Source: Phenylobacterium sp. LH3H17
GTDB lineage: Bacteria; Pseudomonadota; Alphaproteobacteria; Caulobacterales; Caulobacteraceae
Assembly (NCBI RefSeq): GCF_024298925.1
Contig: NZ_CP101284.1
Location: 1-64,000, forward strand
Length of the DNA: 64,000 nt
Direction of reading: 5' to 3'
Part shown: one piece after another, positions 26,955 through 36,430 of the stretch
Layout: every line of letters begins with the position of its first letter
How positions within the stretch are numbered: position 1 is the first letter of the stretch
Program-made: the position numbers and the translations under genes
The notes under the pieces: generated by a model
What the model was told of the DNA's origin: nothing
What the model saw: only the letters and a program-made list of their open reading frames with translations
Databases searched by the model: none

Positions 26955-27845
26955 ATGTCCTTGAGACCCATCGTCCAGGCCCTGGGCGGCGATCTCTATG
27001 ATCGCGGCCAGAGGGCGAACATTCCGGCGCCGGGCCATAGCGCCGCCGACCGTTCCGTCTCGCTGTTGCTGAAGGACGGGCGGATCATCGTCCACACCTT
27101 CGGCGATGGCGACTGGCGCGCGGTGCTCGATCACCTGCGCGGCGAGGGCCTGGTGGACGCGCACAACGCCCCGACCACCCTTAGCCAGTCGCGCCGGGCC
27201 TCGGCGGCCGGGAACGCCGGCACGACGATCGAGCGATTGAACGCCGCGCGGCGGATCTGGGAGGCGGGGAAGGCCGTGGCCAACACCCTTTCTGAACGCC
27301 ATTGCCGGCTGAGGGCGATCACGCGCGCCCTGCCAGGACCACAGGTGCTTCGCCACTGCGGCCAGGCGCCGGTCTCGGCCTATGCGGCGGAGAGCCGCCA
27401 TCATCGCCCCGCCCTCCTGGTCGGCGTCAGCGATGCGACGGGCGGCCTCACCGCCGTCGAGCTGACCTATCTCGCGCCCAACGCCCATCGGGCGGCGGAC
27501 CTGCGTCTGAACCGCAAGACGGTCGGCGCCGTGCCCGCCGGGGCAGCGGTTCGGATCGATGAGGCGGCGCCGGAGATGCTGGTCGCCGAAGGCTTTTTCA
27601 CCACGCTGTCGGCCAGTGAGCGGTTCTCGCTTCCGGCCTGGTCGCTGATGTCGACCCGCAACCTGCGAAGCTGGATCCCGCCGCCTGGCGTGCGCTCGGT
27701 GCTGATCGCCGCGGATCGCGGCAAGGATGGTGAGGCTTCGGCCGAGCACCTTCGCGCCAAGCTGGTCCGGGCCGGCCTGAAGGCCTGGGTCGAGTTGCCG
27801 TCGGGCGTCGTCGGCGATTGGAACGATGCGGTGAAGCACTCGTGA
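26955..27845 (+). CDS. Toprim domain (primase-like) protein
   Basis: 296 aa from ATG 26955. The N-terminal third (IVQALGGDLYDRGQRANIPA, then HSAADRSVSLLL) is the DUF7146-like front of plasmid primase-like proteins. The C-terminal part is Toprim: LVAEGFFTTLSASERF supplies the Glu motif and SVLIAADRGKDGEASAEHL the Asp motif. There is no helicase or zinc-finger part. Such proteins are common on conjugative elements and may prime or process transferred DNA; activity is inferred. Confidence 0.8.
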   Translation: MSLRPIVQALGGDLYDRGQRANIPAPGHSAADRSVSLLLKDGRIIVHTFGDGDWRAVLDHLRGEGLVDAHNAPTTLSQSRRASAAGNAGTTIERLNAARRIWEAGKAVANTLSERHCRLRAITRALPGPQVLRHCGQAPVSAYAAESRHHRPALLVGVSDATGGLTAVELTYLAPNAHRAADLRLNRKTVGAVPAGAAVRIDEAAPEMLVAEGFFTTLSASERFSLPAWSLMSTRNLRSWIPPPGVRSVLIAADRGKDGEASAEHLRAKLVRAGLKAWVELPSGVVGDWNDAVKHS

Positions 27846-27888
27846 CGGCGACAGGGGCCTCAATCCCGCAACAGATCTGCTGCAGTAA

Positions 27889-28104
27889 TCAGTGAAATAC
27901 CTGCTCGAAGGCATCTTGCCAATGCGCTTGGCGCGCCAGATCGTCCCAAGTTCGCGCCATCTGAAAATAGGAAACGCGATGTTGGATTACGGTACAATTT
28001 TCGGCCATCGCCCGCAGTCTCACAGCCATTTCTCGGCACTCGTCTTCGGTACGCATATCTGAAGCGTGATCTCTTTCGCCACGGAAGTATCGAGGAGATT
28101 GCAT
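27889..28104 (-). CDS. Small conserved hypothetical (71 aa)
   Basis: Minus-strand gene with the pattern RTEDECREMAVRLRAMAENC, then Y-F-Q-M-A-R-T-W-D-D-L-A-R-Q-A. It is a distant relative of the 59-aa protein at 8743-8922 (shared E-C-R, M-A-x-x-W-x-x-L-A-x-Q-A and a WQDA element near the end). The start may be ATG 28056 (MRTEDE). Function unknown; widespread in alphaproteobacteria as I recall. Confidence 0.6.
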   Translation of the reverse strand: MQSPRYFRGERDHASDMRTEDECREMAVRLRAMAENCTVIQHRVSYFQMARTWDDLARQAHWQDAFEQVFH

Positions 28105-28283
28105 TCTTTTGGGAAATGGGACGGCGGGAAGTTCCTTGATGACCTCGGTCGAGGTCGATTGTCCATGCCGAACGCTCCAAGCATGGGGCCGATCGCGTGG
28201 CTGCTGAAAGGAGAGAGGGAGGGCTGGAGGGGGTGCGCCAAGGGGCAGGATGACCCTCGCCTCTGACGCCGGAGATGATCCCC

Positions 28284-30275
28284 ATGACCCCCGCTGCTGA
28301 AACCCCCGCTGGCGTTCCCAACACCCAGTTCGTGCCCCTGTGCGACCTTGCGATCGCGCCGGAGAACCTTCGCGCCAAGGAGCCGGCCGACGACGAGATC
28401 GATCGGTTGGCCGAAACCATCTTCAAGGCTGACGTTGTCGTGCCCCTGTGCGTGCGACCCGGCGCCAGGAAGGAGCGGCCCTTCATGGTGCTGGACGGCC
28501 GCCGCCGGCTGCTGGCGCTCCGCAAGCTCCTGGACGCCGGCCGGATCGCGCAGGACTGGCCGGTGAAGTGCGAGGTGTTCTCCACCCGCGAAAGTCAGGC
28601 GGCGGCCACTATCCTCACCGCCGCGGAGCGCACGCCCGTTCACATCGCCGACGTGATCGTCGCCATCGGCAAGCTGCGCAAGTCGAAGATGGACACCGCC
28701 GCCATCGCCGGCGCGCTCGGCTATGACGAACTGGAGATCAAGCGTCTGTCGGCCCTGGCCGGGCTGCACGCCAATGCGTTGAAGGCCCTGCGTCTGGGCA
28801 AGATCACCCTGAAGCAGGCCCGTCAGCTGGCCCGGATCACCGATGCGGACGAGCAGGCCGACATCGCCCAGACCGCCCTCGATGGCTATCTGCAGGACTA
28901 TCAGCTTGCCGCCCGCGTCGAGCGGGGCCGCACTGACGTCAACGATCCGCGCTTCGCCCTGGTGGGCCCGCAGCGCTACGCGGCGATCGGCGGGCGGGTC
29001 GAATCCGACCTGTTCGGCGAGCTTCCCGACGTTCTTTTGGACCCTGATACGCTGACCGAGCTGTGGCGCCAGCGCACGGAGCCGCTGGTGACCGCGTTGC
29101 AGGCCGAAGGGCTGTTCGTGTTCATCGGCCAGAGCCGCGGCTATCGCGCGCCCGACGGCTTCTTCAACCTGCCCTACGTCCACGTCGCGGGGATGAGCGA
29201 GACCGCCCGAGCGGCCTACAAGGAGGCCCAGCAAGTTGTCAGGGAGGCGCATGAAGCCCTGGCGGGCGCGGATCTGGCCGCTGACGAGATCCCGGGCCTG
29301 TTGGCTTTGCTGCAAGCAGACCGGCAGCTCGCCGCCGCCTCGCTCGAAGGCGGCACGATCGGGGCCGTGATCCTGTCTCCGGATGCCGAGGTCGGCGTCG
29401 TCGCCAGCTTCTTCTCCAATCCGGTGATCGCTCAGGAGGATCCTGATGAGGAGGCGGACACCGGCGAAGGCGGGGGTCTTGACGGGCGCTATGGGCGTAG
29501 CCAGCCCGACGTTGAGTTTCCCAAGGCCGACGTCGATGTGGAAGGCGCCAGTCACGTCTTCCACGAGACCCGTACCGATGTCGCAACGCGGGGCTTGATC
29601 CGCGACCTGGCCGACAACCCCAGCGTCGCGTTGACCGCCCTCCTGGCCCAGCTGTTCAAGCATCTGGCGCTGCACGGCGGGGCTTCGGCGGAGGCGTCGG
29701 CGGTGACAGTCTCGGCGAGCGGCTATCGCCGTGGCCAAACCCCGGCCATTCCGGCGCTCGACGGTGAGGTGCGGGCCAGACTTGAGGCGCGTCGCGAGGC
29801 CTACAAGACCTCCGGCCTTCGGCCGATTGCCTGGATCGAGGGCTTGGCGCACGGGGAGAAGATGGCGCTGCTGGCCGAGCTGGTGGCCATCTCGCTCGAT
29901 GTCCGCGAAGCGCGCACCAGCTCGATCCGTCACGCCGCCCGCGCGGAGGCGGCCGAGATCGCCGAACTCTGCGGGTCCGACATCGCCAGCCACTGGACGC
30001 CGGACGCAGGCTATCTGGCGGTTCACTCCAAGAAGCAGCTGATGGCGTTGCTTGAGGAGATGGACGCTTCGGACGATCGGGCGCGGACCCTGAAGAAGGA
30101 CGAGCTGGTCTGCTTCGTGGCGCAGGCCGCCGCGGAACGCCAATGGGCGCCCTCGGCCCTGTCCTGGGAGAGCCACGCTTCCCTGGAGGACGAGGCGGAG
30201 GAGCCGGCGGCTGACGAAGAGCCCTCCGAGGCGCCGGAAACGAGCCTTCCCTCGGAGGGACAGCTGGCGGCCTGA
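28284..30275 (+). CDS. Large ParB/Spo0J-family protein
   Basis: 663 aa from ATG 28284; ATG 28275 is in frame, but GGAG abuts it, whereas spacing to 28284 is normal. It has a ParB N-domain ([37 protein letters not shown], the DGRRR nucleotide-binding box) and an HTH region ([35 protein letters not shown]). The C-terminal half, with acidic linker and long helices, is far beyond the size of a partition ParB. A canonical ParB is encoded at 45443, so this one likely has another job, such as regulation or nucleoid-like coating of transferred DNA. A terminator follows. Confidence 0.8.
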   Translation: MTPAAETPAGVPNTQFVPLCDLAIAPENLRAKEPADDEIDRLAETIFKADVVVPLCVRPGARKERPFMVLDGRRRLLALRKLLDAGRIAQDWPVKCEVFSTRESQAAATILTAAERTPVHIADVIVAIGKLRKSKMDTAAIAGALGYDELEIKRLSALAGLHANALKALRLGKITLKQARQLARITDADEQADIAQTALDGYLQDYQLAARVERGRTDVNDPRFALVGPQRYAAIGGRVESDLFGELPDVLLDPDTLTELWRQRTEPLVTALQAEGLFVFIGQSRGYRAPDGFFNLPYVHVAGMSETARAAYKEAQQVVREAHEALAGADLAADEIPGLLALLQADRQLAAASLEGGTIGAVILSPDAEVGVVASFFSNPVIAQEDPDEEADTGEGGGLDGRYGRSQPDVEFPKADVDVEGASHVFHETRTDVATRGLIRDLADNPSVALTALLAQLFKHLALHGGASAEASAVTVSASGYRRGQTPAIPALDGEVRARLEARREAYKTSGLRPIAWIEGLAHGEKMALLAELVAISLDVREARTSSIRHAARAEAAEIAELCGSDIASHWTPDAGYLAVHSKKQLMALLEEMDASDDRARTLKKDELVCFVAQAAAERQWAPSALSWESHASLEDEAEEPAADEEPSEAPETSLPSEGQLAA

Positions 30276-30303
30276 TCAGCTGATAATCGACCCTGAACCA
30301 GAG

Positions 30304-30334
30304 AGCCCCGTCGGCGCCAGCCGGCGGGGCTTTT
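30304..30334 (+). terminator. Rho-independent terminator of the large parB-like gene
   Basis: GCCCCGTCGGC-GCCA-GCCGGCGGGGC followed by TTTTC, 28 bases after the stop; one G-T wobble in an 11-bp stem. Confidence 0.85.
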
Positions 30335-30372
30335 CGCTGTCTGGGCCCGGAAAGGATGGAGGGAGGGAGGCG

Positions 30373-30390
30373 TCAGGTGAGCCTGACGGG
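30373..30390. promoter_or_regulatory. Small inverted repeat upstream of the strawberry-notch gene
   Basis: CGTCAGG-TGAG-CCTGACG, 46 bases before the next ATG. It could be an operator or a leader hairpin. Confidence 0.3.
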
Positions 30391-30436
30391 ACGGGAGGGA
30401 GGAGCCCTCCGCCGCAGGTGATCTGGACGCTTCCCC

Positions 30437-33400
30437 ATGAACGCCTTCCTTCCGCTCTTTGCCCAGGCGCAGGTTTCTGGTTCCGCCGCAGACAAGGCCG
30501 CCAACATCTTGGCCGCTGCGCGGGCCATGGTTCCCCATCTCAACCGCTCGCGGGCGCTCGACCGAAAGCTGGTGGCGGGGGTGATGACCATGTCCTTCGG
30601 CGGCTCGGACGCCGACGGCGCCTGGTGCTGGCGCGATGCCTACGACGCCATGGAAGCCGCCGTGGTGTTGCAGCTGCGCCGCCTGGCGCCTCAGATCAGC
30701 CGGCTTGAGGACGCGCCCGCCGAAATCGTCGCCTTGCTGGCCAGCGTCACCGAGCTGACCCTGACCCACACGCGGCGCAGCGAAGAGCAGGTGGCGCTCG
30801 ATCAGTTCTCCACGCCGCCGGAGCTTAGCGCCCTGGCCGTGGCCGCCGCCCAGATCCGCCCCGGCGACCGGGTGCTTGAGCCTTCGGCCGGCACAGGCCT
30901 CCTCGCCATCGTTGCCGAGGCGTGCGGCGCGGTCCTCGACCTCAACGAACTGGCCCCGGGTCGAGCCGAGATCCTTGACGGGCTGTTTCCGGCGGCCTCG
31001 CGCACCCGCCACGACGCGGTCCTGCTGAAGGACATCCTGCCCGGTTCCGGCAGCTTCCACGCCGTCATCGCCAACCCGCCGTTTCAGCAGTTGGAGGACC
31101 ATCTGCACGCCGCACTCGATTGCCTGGCCGAAGGCGGCAGGCTGTCGGCGATCGTGCCGTCCCGGCTCTTCGAGGACGCCTGCGCCATGCAGGCCCTGGG
31201 CCGCCGGGGCCGCCTCATCGCGATGCTGGTGTTCCCGCAACGGGCCTATGCCAAGCACGGAACCTCGGTCGAGACCGGGCTTCTGGTGATCGACCGCGCC
31301 GGGGGGAGCGTCCCCTCCCCCTGCCCGGTTCTGGCTTGCGAGACCCTGGCCGACGCCGCTCGTCTGGCGGCGGGGGTCGCCGCTCGCCCCACGGCTCAGC
31401 CTCGCCAGTTCCGAGCCGTCTCCAACGTCGCCTTCCTGACCCGGCGGGCCCGGGCGCTGGCGACACCCTCGTCACGGCTGGGGTTCCTGGCGACCACGGC
31501 GCCGGTCGCCTATGCGGTGAAGGACTGGTCTGGCGAAGGCCACGACGTCGGCCTCTATCAGGCCTACGCGCTCGGGCGGATCGACCTGGCGCAGGCGCGA
31601 CCACACCCCTCCCCGCTCGTGGAATCCGGGCCGATGGCCTCGGTCTCACCGCCTGCCCCGAGCTATCGCCCGGTGTTGCCGGCCGGCATCGTCGAGCAGG
31701 GCCTGGTCTCCGACGCCCAGATGGAGACCATCATCTATGCCGGCGAAGCTCACGCCAGCAGCCTGCCGGGCGCCTGGGTGCTCGGCGAGGCGGCTCACCT
31801 GGTCCACCTCGTTGCTGAAGGCACGCTGGGCGCGGTGCAGTTTCGGCGCGGCTTCTTCCTCGGCGACGGCACCGGTTGCGGCAAGGGCCGTCAGATCGCC
31901 GGGGTCATCGCCGACAACATGGCCCAAGGCCGGGTGCGGGCCGTTTGGTTCTCGCGGAACGACGCCCTGCTTGAGGACGCCCGGCGCGATTGGAATGCTA
32001 TTGGCGGGGCCGGCTCCGACATCACCCCGCAGAGCGCCTGGAAGCAGGCCGACGCCATCCGCCTGGACCGCGGCATCCTCTTCACCACCTACGCGACCTT
32101 GCGTCAGCCCGCCCGGGGAGATCGTCCGTCCCGGCTCGATCAGATCGTCAGCTGGCTGGGCGCTGACTTCGACGGCGTGATCGTCTTCGACGAGGCACAC
32201 GCGATGGCCAACGCCGCCGGCGGCGGCAAGGGCTCGCGCGGGGCGAAGAAGGCCTCGCAGCAGGGCATGGCCGGCCTGGCGTTGCAGAACCGTCTACCCG
32301 GCGCCCGGATCCTCTACGTTTCGGCGACCGGCGCGACGACGCCGGAGAACCTCGCCTATGCCGCGCGGCTTGGGCTCTGGGGCGGGCCGGAGGCGCCGTT
32401 CAACACCCGCGACGCCTTCATGGAAGCCGTCGACAAGGGCGGCGTGGCGGTGATGGAGCTGATCGCGCGCGAGCTGAAGGCGCTCGGGCTCTACATCGCC
32501 CGCTCCCTGTCCTTCGACGGCGTCGAATACGAGGCGCTACGCCACCCCCTCGCCGCGCAGGACATCGAGATCTGGAACGCCTGGGCCGATGCCTACCAGC
32601 TGATCCATCAGAATCTGCGGGCGGCCCTGGAGGCGGTTGGCCTCACCGAGGACGGCAAGGCGACCAATGGTCAGGCGGCTTCGGCGGTGCTCTCGGCCTT
32701 CGAGGGGGCGAAGCTGCGGTTCTTCGGGCACCTGCTCGCGGGCCTCAAGGCCCCGACCCTGATTGCGGCGATCAGGACCGATCTGGCGCAGGGCCGCTCT
32801 TCTGTGGTGCAGATCGTCTCGACCAACGAGGCGGTGATGGAGCGGCGGCTGGCCGAGATTCCGCCGGAGGAGTGGAACAACCTGACCATCGACATGACGC
32901 CGAAGGACCAGGTTCTCGACTATCTGATGGGAGCCTTCCCGGTCACCGCCATGCAGGCGATCGAGGACGAGGAGGGCAATGTCACAATGATCCCGGTCAT
33001 GGTCGATGGCGTGCCGGTCGCCAGCCAGGAGGCGCTGCGGCTCCGCGAAGAACTCGTCACCCATCTCGCGTGCCTTCCGGCCGTCTGCGGCGTGCTGGAC
33101 GCCGTCCTCGACACACTGGGAACTGATGCTGTGGCGGAGATCACCGGCCGGGTCCGCCGGGTCGTGTTGCGTGGCGGCCGGCGTGTCGTCGAGCGTCGCG
33201 GCGCCTCAGCGGCCAAGGCCGAGACCGACGCCTTCATGTCCGGCAAGAAGCGGGTGCTGGTGTTTTCCGACGCCGGCGGCACTGGGCGCAGCTACCATGC
33301 CGATCTTGGCGCGGCGAACCAGCAGCGGCGGGCCCACTATCTGGTCGAACCCGGCTGGCGCGCGGATGGCGCCATCCAGGGCCTTGGTCGCTCGCACCGC

Positions 33401-34702
33401 ACCAACCAGGCCCACGCGCCGCTGTTCCGGCCGGTGACGACCGATATCCACGGGGAGAAGCGGTTCCTCAGCACCATCGCGCGGCGGCTCGACAGCCTGG
33501 GCGCCCTGACCCGCGGTGAGCGTCGCTCGGCGGGCAACGGGCTGTTCCGGCCAGAGGACAACCTGGAAAGCCCGTGGGCGCACCGCGCTCTGCAGGCCTT
33601 CTTCGTGGCCCTGCACTTCGGGTCGGTCGAGGCCATGAGCCGCGAGACGTTCGAGACCAGGACCGGGCTGAAGCTGCTGGACACCGACGGCAATCTCAAG
33701 AAGTCCGACGACATGCCGGCGATGAACACCTTTCTCAATCGCCTGCTGGCCCTGCGGATCGAGGACCAGAACGGTCTCTTCACCGCCTTCGACGAGATCC
33801 TGGCCAGCATCCTCGAACGGGCTTCGGCCTCCGGCGCCCTCGACAGGGGGATGGAGGACATCGTCGCCGACGATCTGGCGATCAAGTCGGAGGAGGTGAT
33901 CCGCACCGACACCCTGACCGGCGCGCAGACCAAGATCATGACCTTTGAGGTCCGCACCCGGCGGGTGCTGACCGGAGCCGGCGAGGCGCTGCACGGGTTG
34001 AACCCTGAGACTCTGGAGTATGTGGTCAACGCCCGCTCGGGGCGCGCTGGCCTGGTGGTGAAAGGCCTGACCACGACGGACGACGACGACCGCCTGGTGC
34101 CGGCGGTGCGGATCATCCGGCCGGAGAAGCGCGGCGTCTCGCCCCTCAAGGTCTATGAGGAATCGGCCTGGGAGATCGTGCCTGACCCGATCTGGCAGGC
34201 CGCCTGGGACGCCGAGATCGCCGCGGCCGATCCCTGGATCACGCGCGAGCTGGTCCTGGTGACCGGCCTCCTCCTGCCGGTCTGGGAGAGCCTGCCCGCC
34301 AAGCAAGCCTCGGTCCGGCGCCTCAAGGCGCCGGACGGCCGCCGCTGGCTAGGCCGTGTACTCGACGCTGGCCAGGTCCCAGGCCTGAAGATCGCGCTGG
34401 GCCTGAGCGACGTGGCTAGCGTGGTCGGTGAAGGCTCGAACGCCGCCCATCTCGTCCTGACTGAAAACACCTCGATCATGCTGACCGGCGGCTTTTGGCT
34501 GAGACGCGCCAAGGTGATGGATCGTCACCGGATCGAAGTGGTGGGCGCCGCCGCAGACCGCTCGGCCTTCACGTTGCTCGGCTGTTTCGTTGAGATCATC
34601 AACTACACGCCGCGCGTCTTCGTGCCGGTGGAGAAGCCGCAGGTGTTGTCGGCGCTGCTGGCGAAGTGGCCGCCGCAGACGCTGCTCCCGGCCGCCGCCT
34701 GA
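30437..34702 (+). CDS. Strawberry-notch-type helicase with N-terminal methyltransferase
   Basis: 1421 aa, the largest gene in the window. Residues about 110-250 hold a class I methyltransferase (LEPSAGTGLL near 30879; IANPPFQ near 31068: the N-P-P-F of adenine methylases). From about 470 it is an SF2 helicase of the bacterial strawberry-notch family: Walker A GDGTGCGKGRQIAG (31864), DEAH box IVFDEAHAMAN (32184), VSATGATTPENLAYA, and motif VI GAIQGLGRSHRTNQA (33370). The last 300 residues are unknown. The P1 phage antirestriction protein DarB has a related architecture (family knowledge), so protection of incoming DNA is plausible, as is maintenance of plasmid DNA. Confidence 0.88.
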   Translation: MNAFLPLFAQAQVSGSAADKAANILAAARAMVPHLNRSRALDRKLVAGVMTMSFGGSDADGAWCWRDAYDAMEAAVVLQLRRLAPQISRLEDAPAEIVALLASVTELTLTHTRRSEEQVALDQFSTPPELSALAVAAAQIRPGDRVLEPSAGTGLLAIVAEACGAVLDLNELAPGRAEILDGLFPAASRTRHDAVLLKDILPGSGSFHAVIANPPFQQLEDHLHAALDCLAEGGRLSAIVPSRLFEDACAMQALGRRGRLIAMLVFPQRAYAKHGTSVETGLLVIDRAGGSVPSPCPVLACETLADAARLAAGVAARPTAQPRQFRAVSNVAFLTRRARALATPSSRLGFLATTAPVAYAVKDWSGEGHDVGLYQAYALGRIDLAQARPHPSPLVESGPMASVSPPAPSYRPVLPAGIVEQGLVSDAQMETIIYAGEAHASSLPGAWVLGEAAHLVHLVAEGTLGAVQFRRGFFLGDGTGCGKGRQIAGVIADNMAQGRVRAVWFSRNDALLEDARRDWNAIGGAGSDITPQSAWKQADAIRLDRGILFTTYATLRQPARGDRPSRLDQIVSWLGADFDGVIVFDEAHAMANAAGGGKGSRGAKKASQQGMAGLALQNRLPGARILYVSATGATTPENLAYAARLGLWGGPEAPFNTRDAFMEAVDKGGVAVMELIARELKALGLYIARSLSFDGVEYEALRHPLAAQDIEIWNAWADAYQLIHQNLRAALEAVGLTEDGKATNGQAASAVLSAFEGAKLRFFGHLLAGLKAPTLIAAIRTDLAQGRSSVVQIVSTNEAVMERRLAEIPPEEWNNLTIDMTPKDQVLDYLMGAFPVTAMQAIEDEEGNVTMIPVMVDGVPVASQEALRLREELVTHLACLPAVCGVLDAVLDTLGTDAVAEITGRVRRVVLRGGRRVVERRGASAAKAETDAFMSGKKRVLVFSDAGGTGRSYHADLGAANQQRRAHYLVEPGWRADGAIQGLGRSHRTNQAHAPLFRPVTTDIHGEKRFLSTIARRLDSLGALTRGERRSAGNGLFRPEDNLESPWAHRALQAFFVALHFGSVEAMSRETFETRTGLKLLDTDGNLKKSDDMPAMNTFLNRLLALRIEDQNGLFTAFDEILASILERASASGALDRGMEDIVADDLAIKSEEVIRTDTLTGAQTKIMTFEVRTRRVLTGAGEALHGLNPETLEYVVNARSGRAGLVVKGLTTTDDDDRLVPAVRIIRPEKRGVSPLKVYEESAWEIVPDPIWQAAWDAEIAAADPWITRELVLVTGLLLPVWESLPAKQASVRRLKAPDGRRWLGRVLDAGQVPGLKIALGLSDVASVVGEGSNAAHLVLTENTSIMLTGGFWLRRAKVMDRHRIEVVGAAADRSAFTLLGCFVEIINYTPRVFVPVEKPQVLSALLAKWPPQTLLPAAA

Positions 34703-34852
34703 GTGATGAAGGCCGTGGGCTTTGGCGCTCACGGCCCTCCAGCACCTGGCTCCGAGGGCCCCGGCCGGCTGCGCTGGGAAAGGACAAAGGCAGGGACCGA
34801 AAGGGTTGAGCGACCCGGGAAAAGGCCTGGCGCAAAAACCCCCGAGGATCCC

Positions 34853-35746
34853 ATGACCAATCCCCTTGAGCCGATGATGGCCGATCTCATCGCGCGCATC
34901 GAACGCGGTGTTCCGCCCTGGAGGCAGGCCTGGGTCGCCTGCGCCGATCCCAGCTTGCCGCTGCGCTCCGACGGCCAGCCCTTCACCGGCAGCAATGCCT
35001 GGCTGCTGTCGTTCGCGGGCGCCATGGGCGGCTATGCCTCGCCCTACTGGTTCACCTTCCGTCAGGCGCTTGGCATCGGCGCGCCGGTCAAGAAGGGAGC
35101 CAAGAGCTCACCGGCGATCCTCTACAAAACCCGCGTTCTCGACGGCGGCGACGCCGCTTCGCCTGCGGCCTCCGAGGACGATCCGAGGGTGCTGCGCTAC
35201 CTGAAGGCCTACGCGGTTTTCAACGCCGAGCAGCTGACAGATTGCCCGGAGGCCTACCTTCGGGCTCCGAAGATCGATCCCGCCGTTCGGGCCGCGGCCC
35301 GCAACGCGTTGCTGGACGCCATTCCCGCCAAGATCGAACTCGGCGGCGGCGTGGCCTGCTACAACCGCGCCCGCGACGTCATCTGCCTGCCGGCCCCGGA
35401 GGCGTTCGACACGGTCGACGACTATCAGGCGACCTTCGCCCATGAGGCGGTCCATTGGAGTGGAGCGCCGCACCGGCTGAACCGGGAGTTCGGGGCAAGG
35501 TTCGGCGACGAGGCCTATGCCTTCGAGGAGCTGGTGGCCGAGATCGGGGCGGCGGCGTTGGGCTTGCGGATCGGCCTGCGCCCTCAGCTTTTGGATGGCC
35601 ACGCGGCCTATCTCGCCCACTGGGCGGCGATCCTGAAGGAGCGGCCGGCGGCGTTGCTGGAGGCTTCAGGTCATGCGCAGCGGGCGGTCGACCATTTGGA
35701 GGCCTTCAGCCGCGTGGATGTGGCCGCCACATCCCTGGCGGCGTGA
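34853..35746 (+). CDS. ardC: ArdC-like antirestriction protein
   Basis: 297 aa from ATG 34853 (CGAGGA upstream); the open frame before it has no good start. The N-terminal ssDNA-binding domain shows the family marks VPPWRQAWV, GSNAWLLSFAGAMGGY, YWFTFRQAL and KKGAKSSPAILYKT. The C-terminal metallopeptidase-like domain has HEAVHW (zinc ligands) and FEELVAEIGAAAL (third ligand Glu). ArdC protects incoming single-stranded plasmid DNA from restriction in a new host. It lies in the presumed leading region with ssb. Confidence 0.93.
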   Translation: MTNPLEPMMADLIARIERGVPPWRQAWVACADPSLPLRSDGQPFTGSNAWLLSFAGAMGGYASPYWFTFRQALGIGAPVKKGAKSSPAILYKTRVLDGGDAASPAASEDDPRVLRYLKAYAVFNAEQLTDCPEAYLRAPKIDPAVRAAARNALLDAIPAKIELGGGVACYNRARDVICLPAPEAFDTVDDYQATFAHEAVHWSGAPHRLNREFGARFGDEAYAFEELVAEIGAAALGLRIGLRPQLLDGHAAYLAHWAAILKERPAALLEASGHAQRAVDHLEAFSRVDVAATSLAA

Positions 35747-35791
35747 GGTCGGTTAGCCGTGGAAACCGTTCCCTAACCCGCGGGTTGCTAA

Positions 35792-35826
35792 CTGTCAGAA
35801 GTGGTCCTATTTATTCTGACAGTCAG
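35792..35826 (+). promoter_or_regulatory. Operator of the AbiE operon (inverted repeat)
   Basis: Perfect 9-bp inverted repeat, CTGTCAGAA (35792-35800) and TTCTGACAG (35814-35822), overlapped by a second palindrome, CTGAC-A-GTCAG (35816-35826), ending seven bases before the antitoxin ATG. AbiEi antitoxins are known to repress their own promoter by binding inverted repeats. Confidence 0.7.
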
Positions 35827-35833
35827 GTGACCC

Positions 35834-36430
35834 ATGCAACGATTGACGGAAGAGATTCTCGAACACAGCCGCACCGTGCCGGAGGGCGCGTTGCTGACCG
35901 CCAAGGGGTTGTTGCACCTGGGCCAGCGCGCGGCTGTTGACCAGGCGCTGTCGCGGCTCGCGCGGCGGGGTAAACTGCTGCGCGCCGGCCGGGGCCTCTA
36001 TGTCCGGCCCGTCGAGAGCCGCTTTGGGGCTCGCGCGCCTACCACGGAAAGGGTCGTGGCGGGCCTGGCCGAGCTGCGCGGCGAAACCGTCGCGTCCCAC
36101 GGCGCCGCGGCGGCCAATGCCCTGGGCCTGACCTCGCAAGTGCCCGTCCGCAGCGTCTATCTGACCTCGGGTCCGAGCCGGAAGCTGCGGTTGGGCCGCC
36201 AATCGGTCGAAATGCGGCACGCTCCGGCCTGGCAACTCGTGCTGGCCGGGCGGCCCGCGGGCGAGATTCTTCGCGCCCTGGCGTGGCTTGGCCCCTCGAA
36301 GGCCGAGGGTGCGCTGCTTACCCTGCGGCGCACGCTCCCCGCCTCGGATCTTCAGGCGCTGGCCAAGGCCGCGCCTCTGCTTCCGACCTGGCTCGCGCAG
36401 CAGGTGAGCCAGTCGTTCGCCCATGTCTGA
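35834..36430 (+). CDS. AbiEi-type antitoxin (type IV TA)
   Basis: 198 aa. It has a winged-helix N-terminus (LLTAKGLLHLGQRAAVDQAL, SRLARRGKLLRAGRGLYVRP) followed by the AbiEi domain (VASHGAAAANALGLTSQVPV, VYLTSGPSRKLRLGRQSVEM). It overlaps the toxin start by eight bases, the usual arrangement. In the family the antitoxin does not bind the toxin but opposes its effect, and it represses the operon; the inverted repeats just upstream fit this. Likely abortive-infection or element-maintenance cargo. Confidence 0.88.
   Translation: MQRLTEEILEHSRTVPEGALLTAKGLLHLGQRAAVDQALSRLARRGKLLRAGRGLYVRPVESRFGARAPTTERVVAGLAELRGETVASHGAAAANALGLTSQVPVRSVYLTSGPSRKLRLGRQSVEMRHAPAWQLVLAGRPAGEILRALAWLGPSKAEGALLTLRRTLPASDLQALAKAAPLLPTWLAQQVSQSFAHV

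Noticed and set aside
28020..30176. 718-codon minus-strand frame opposite the large ParB-like gene
   Set aside because: Low-complexity translation without domains; the plus strand has clear ParB boxes, a Shine-Dalgarno and a terminator.
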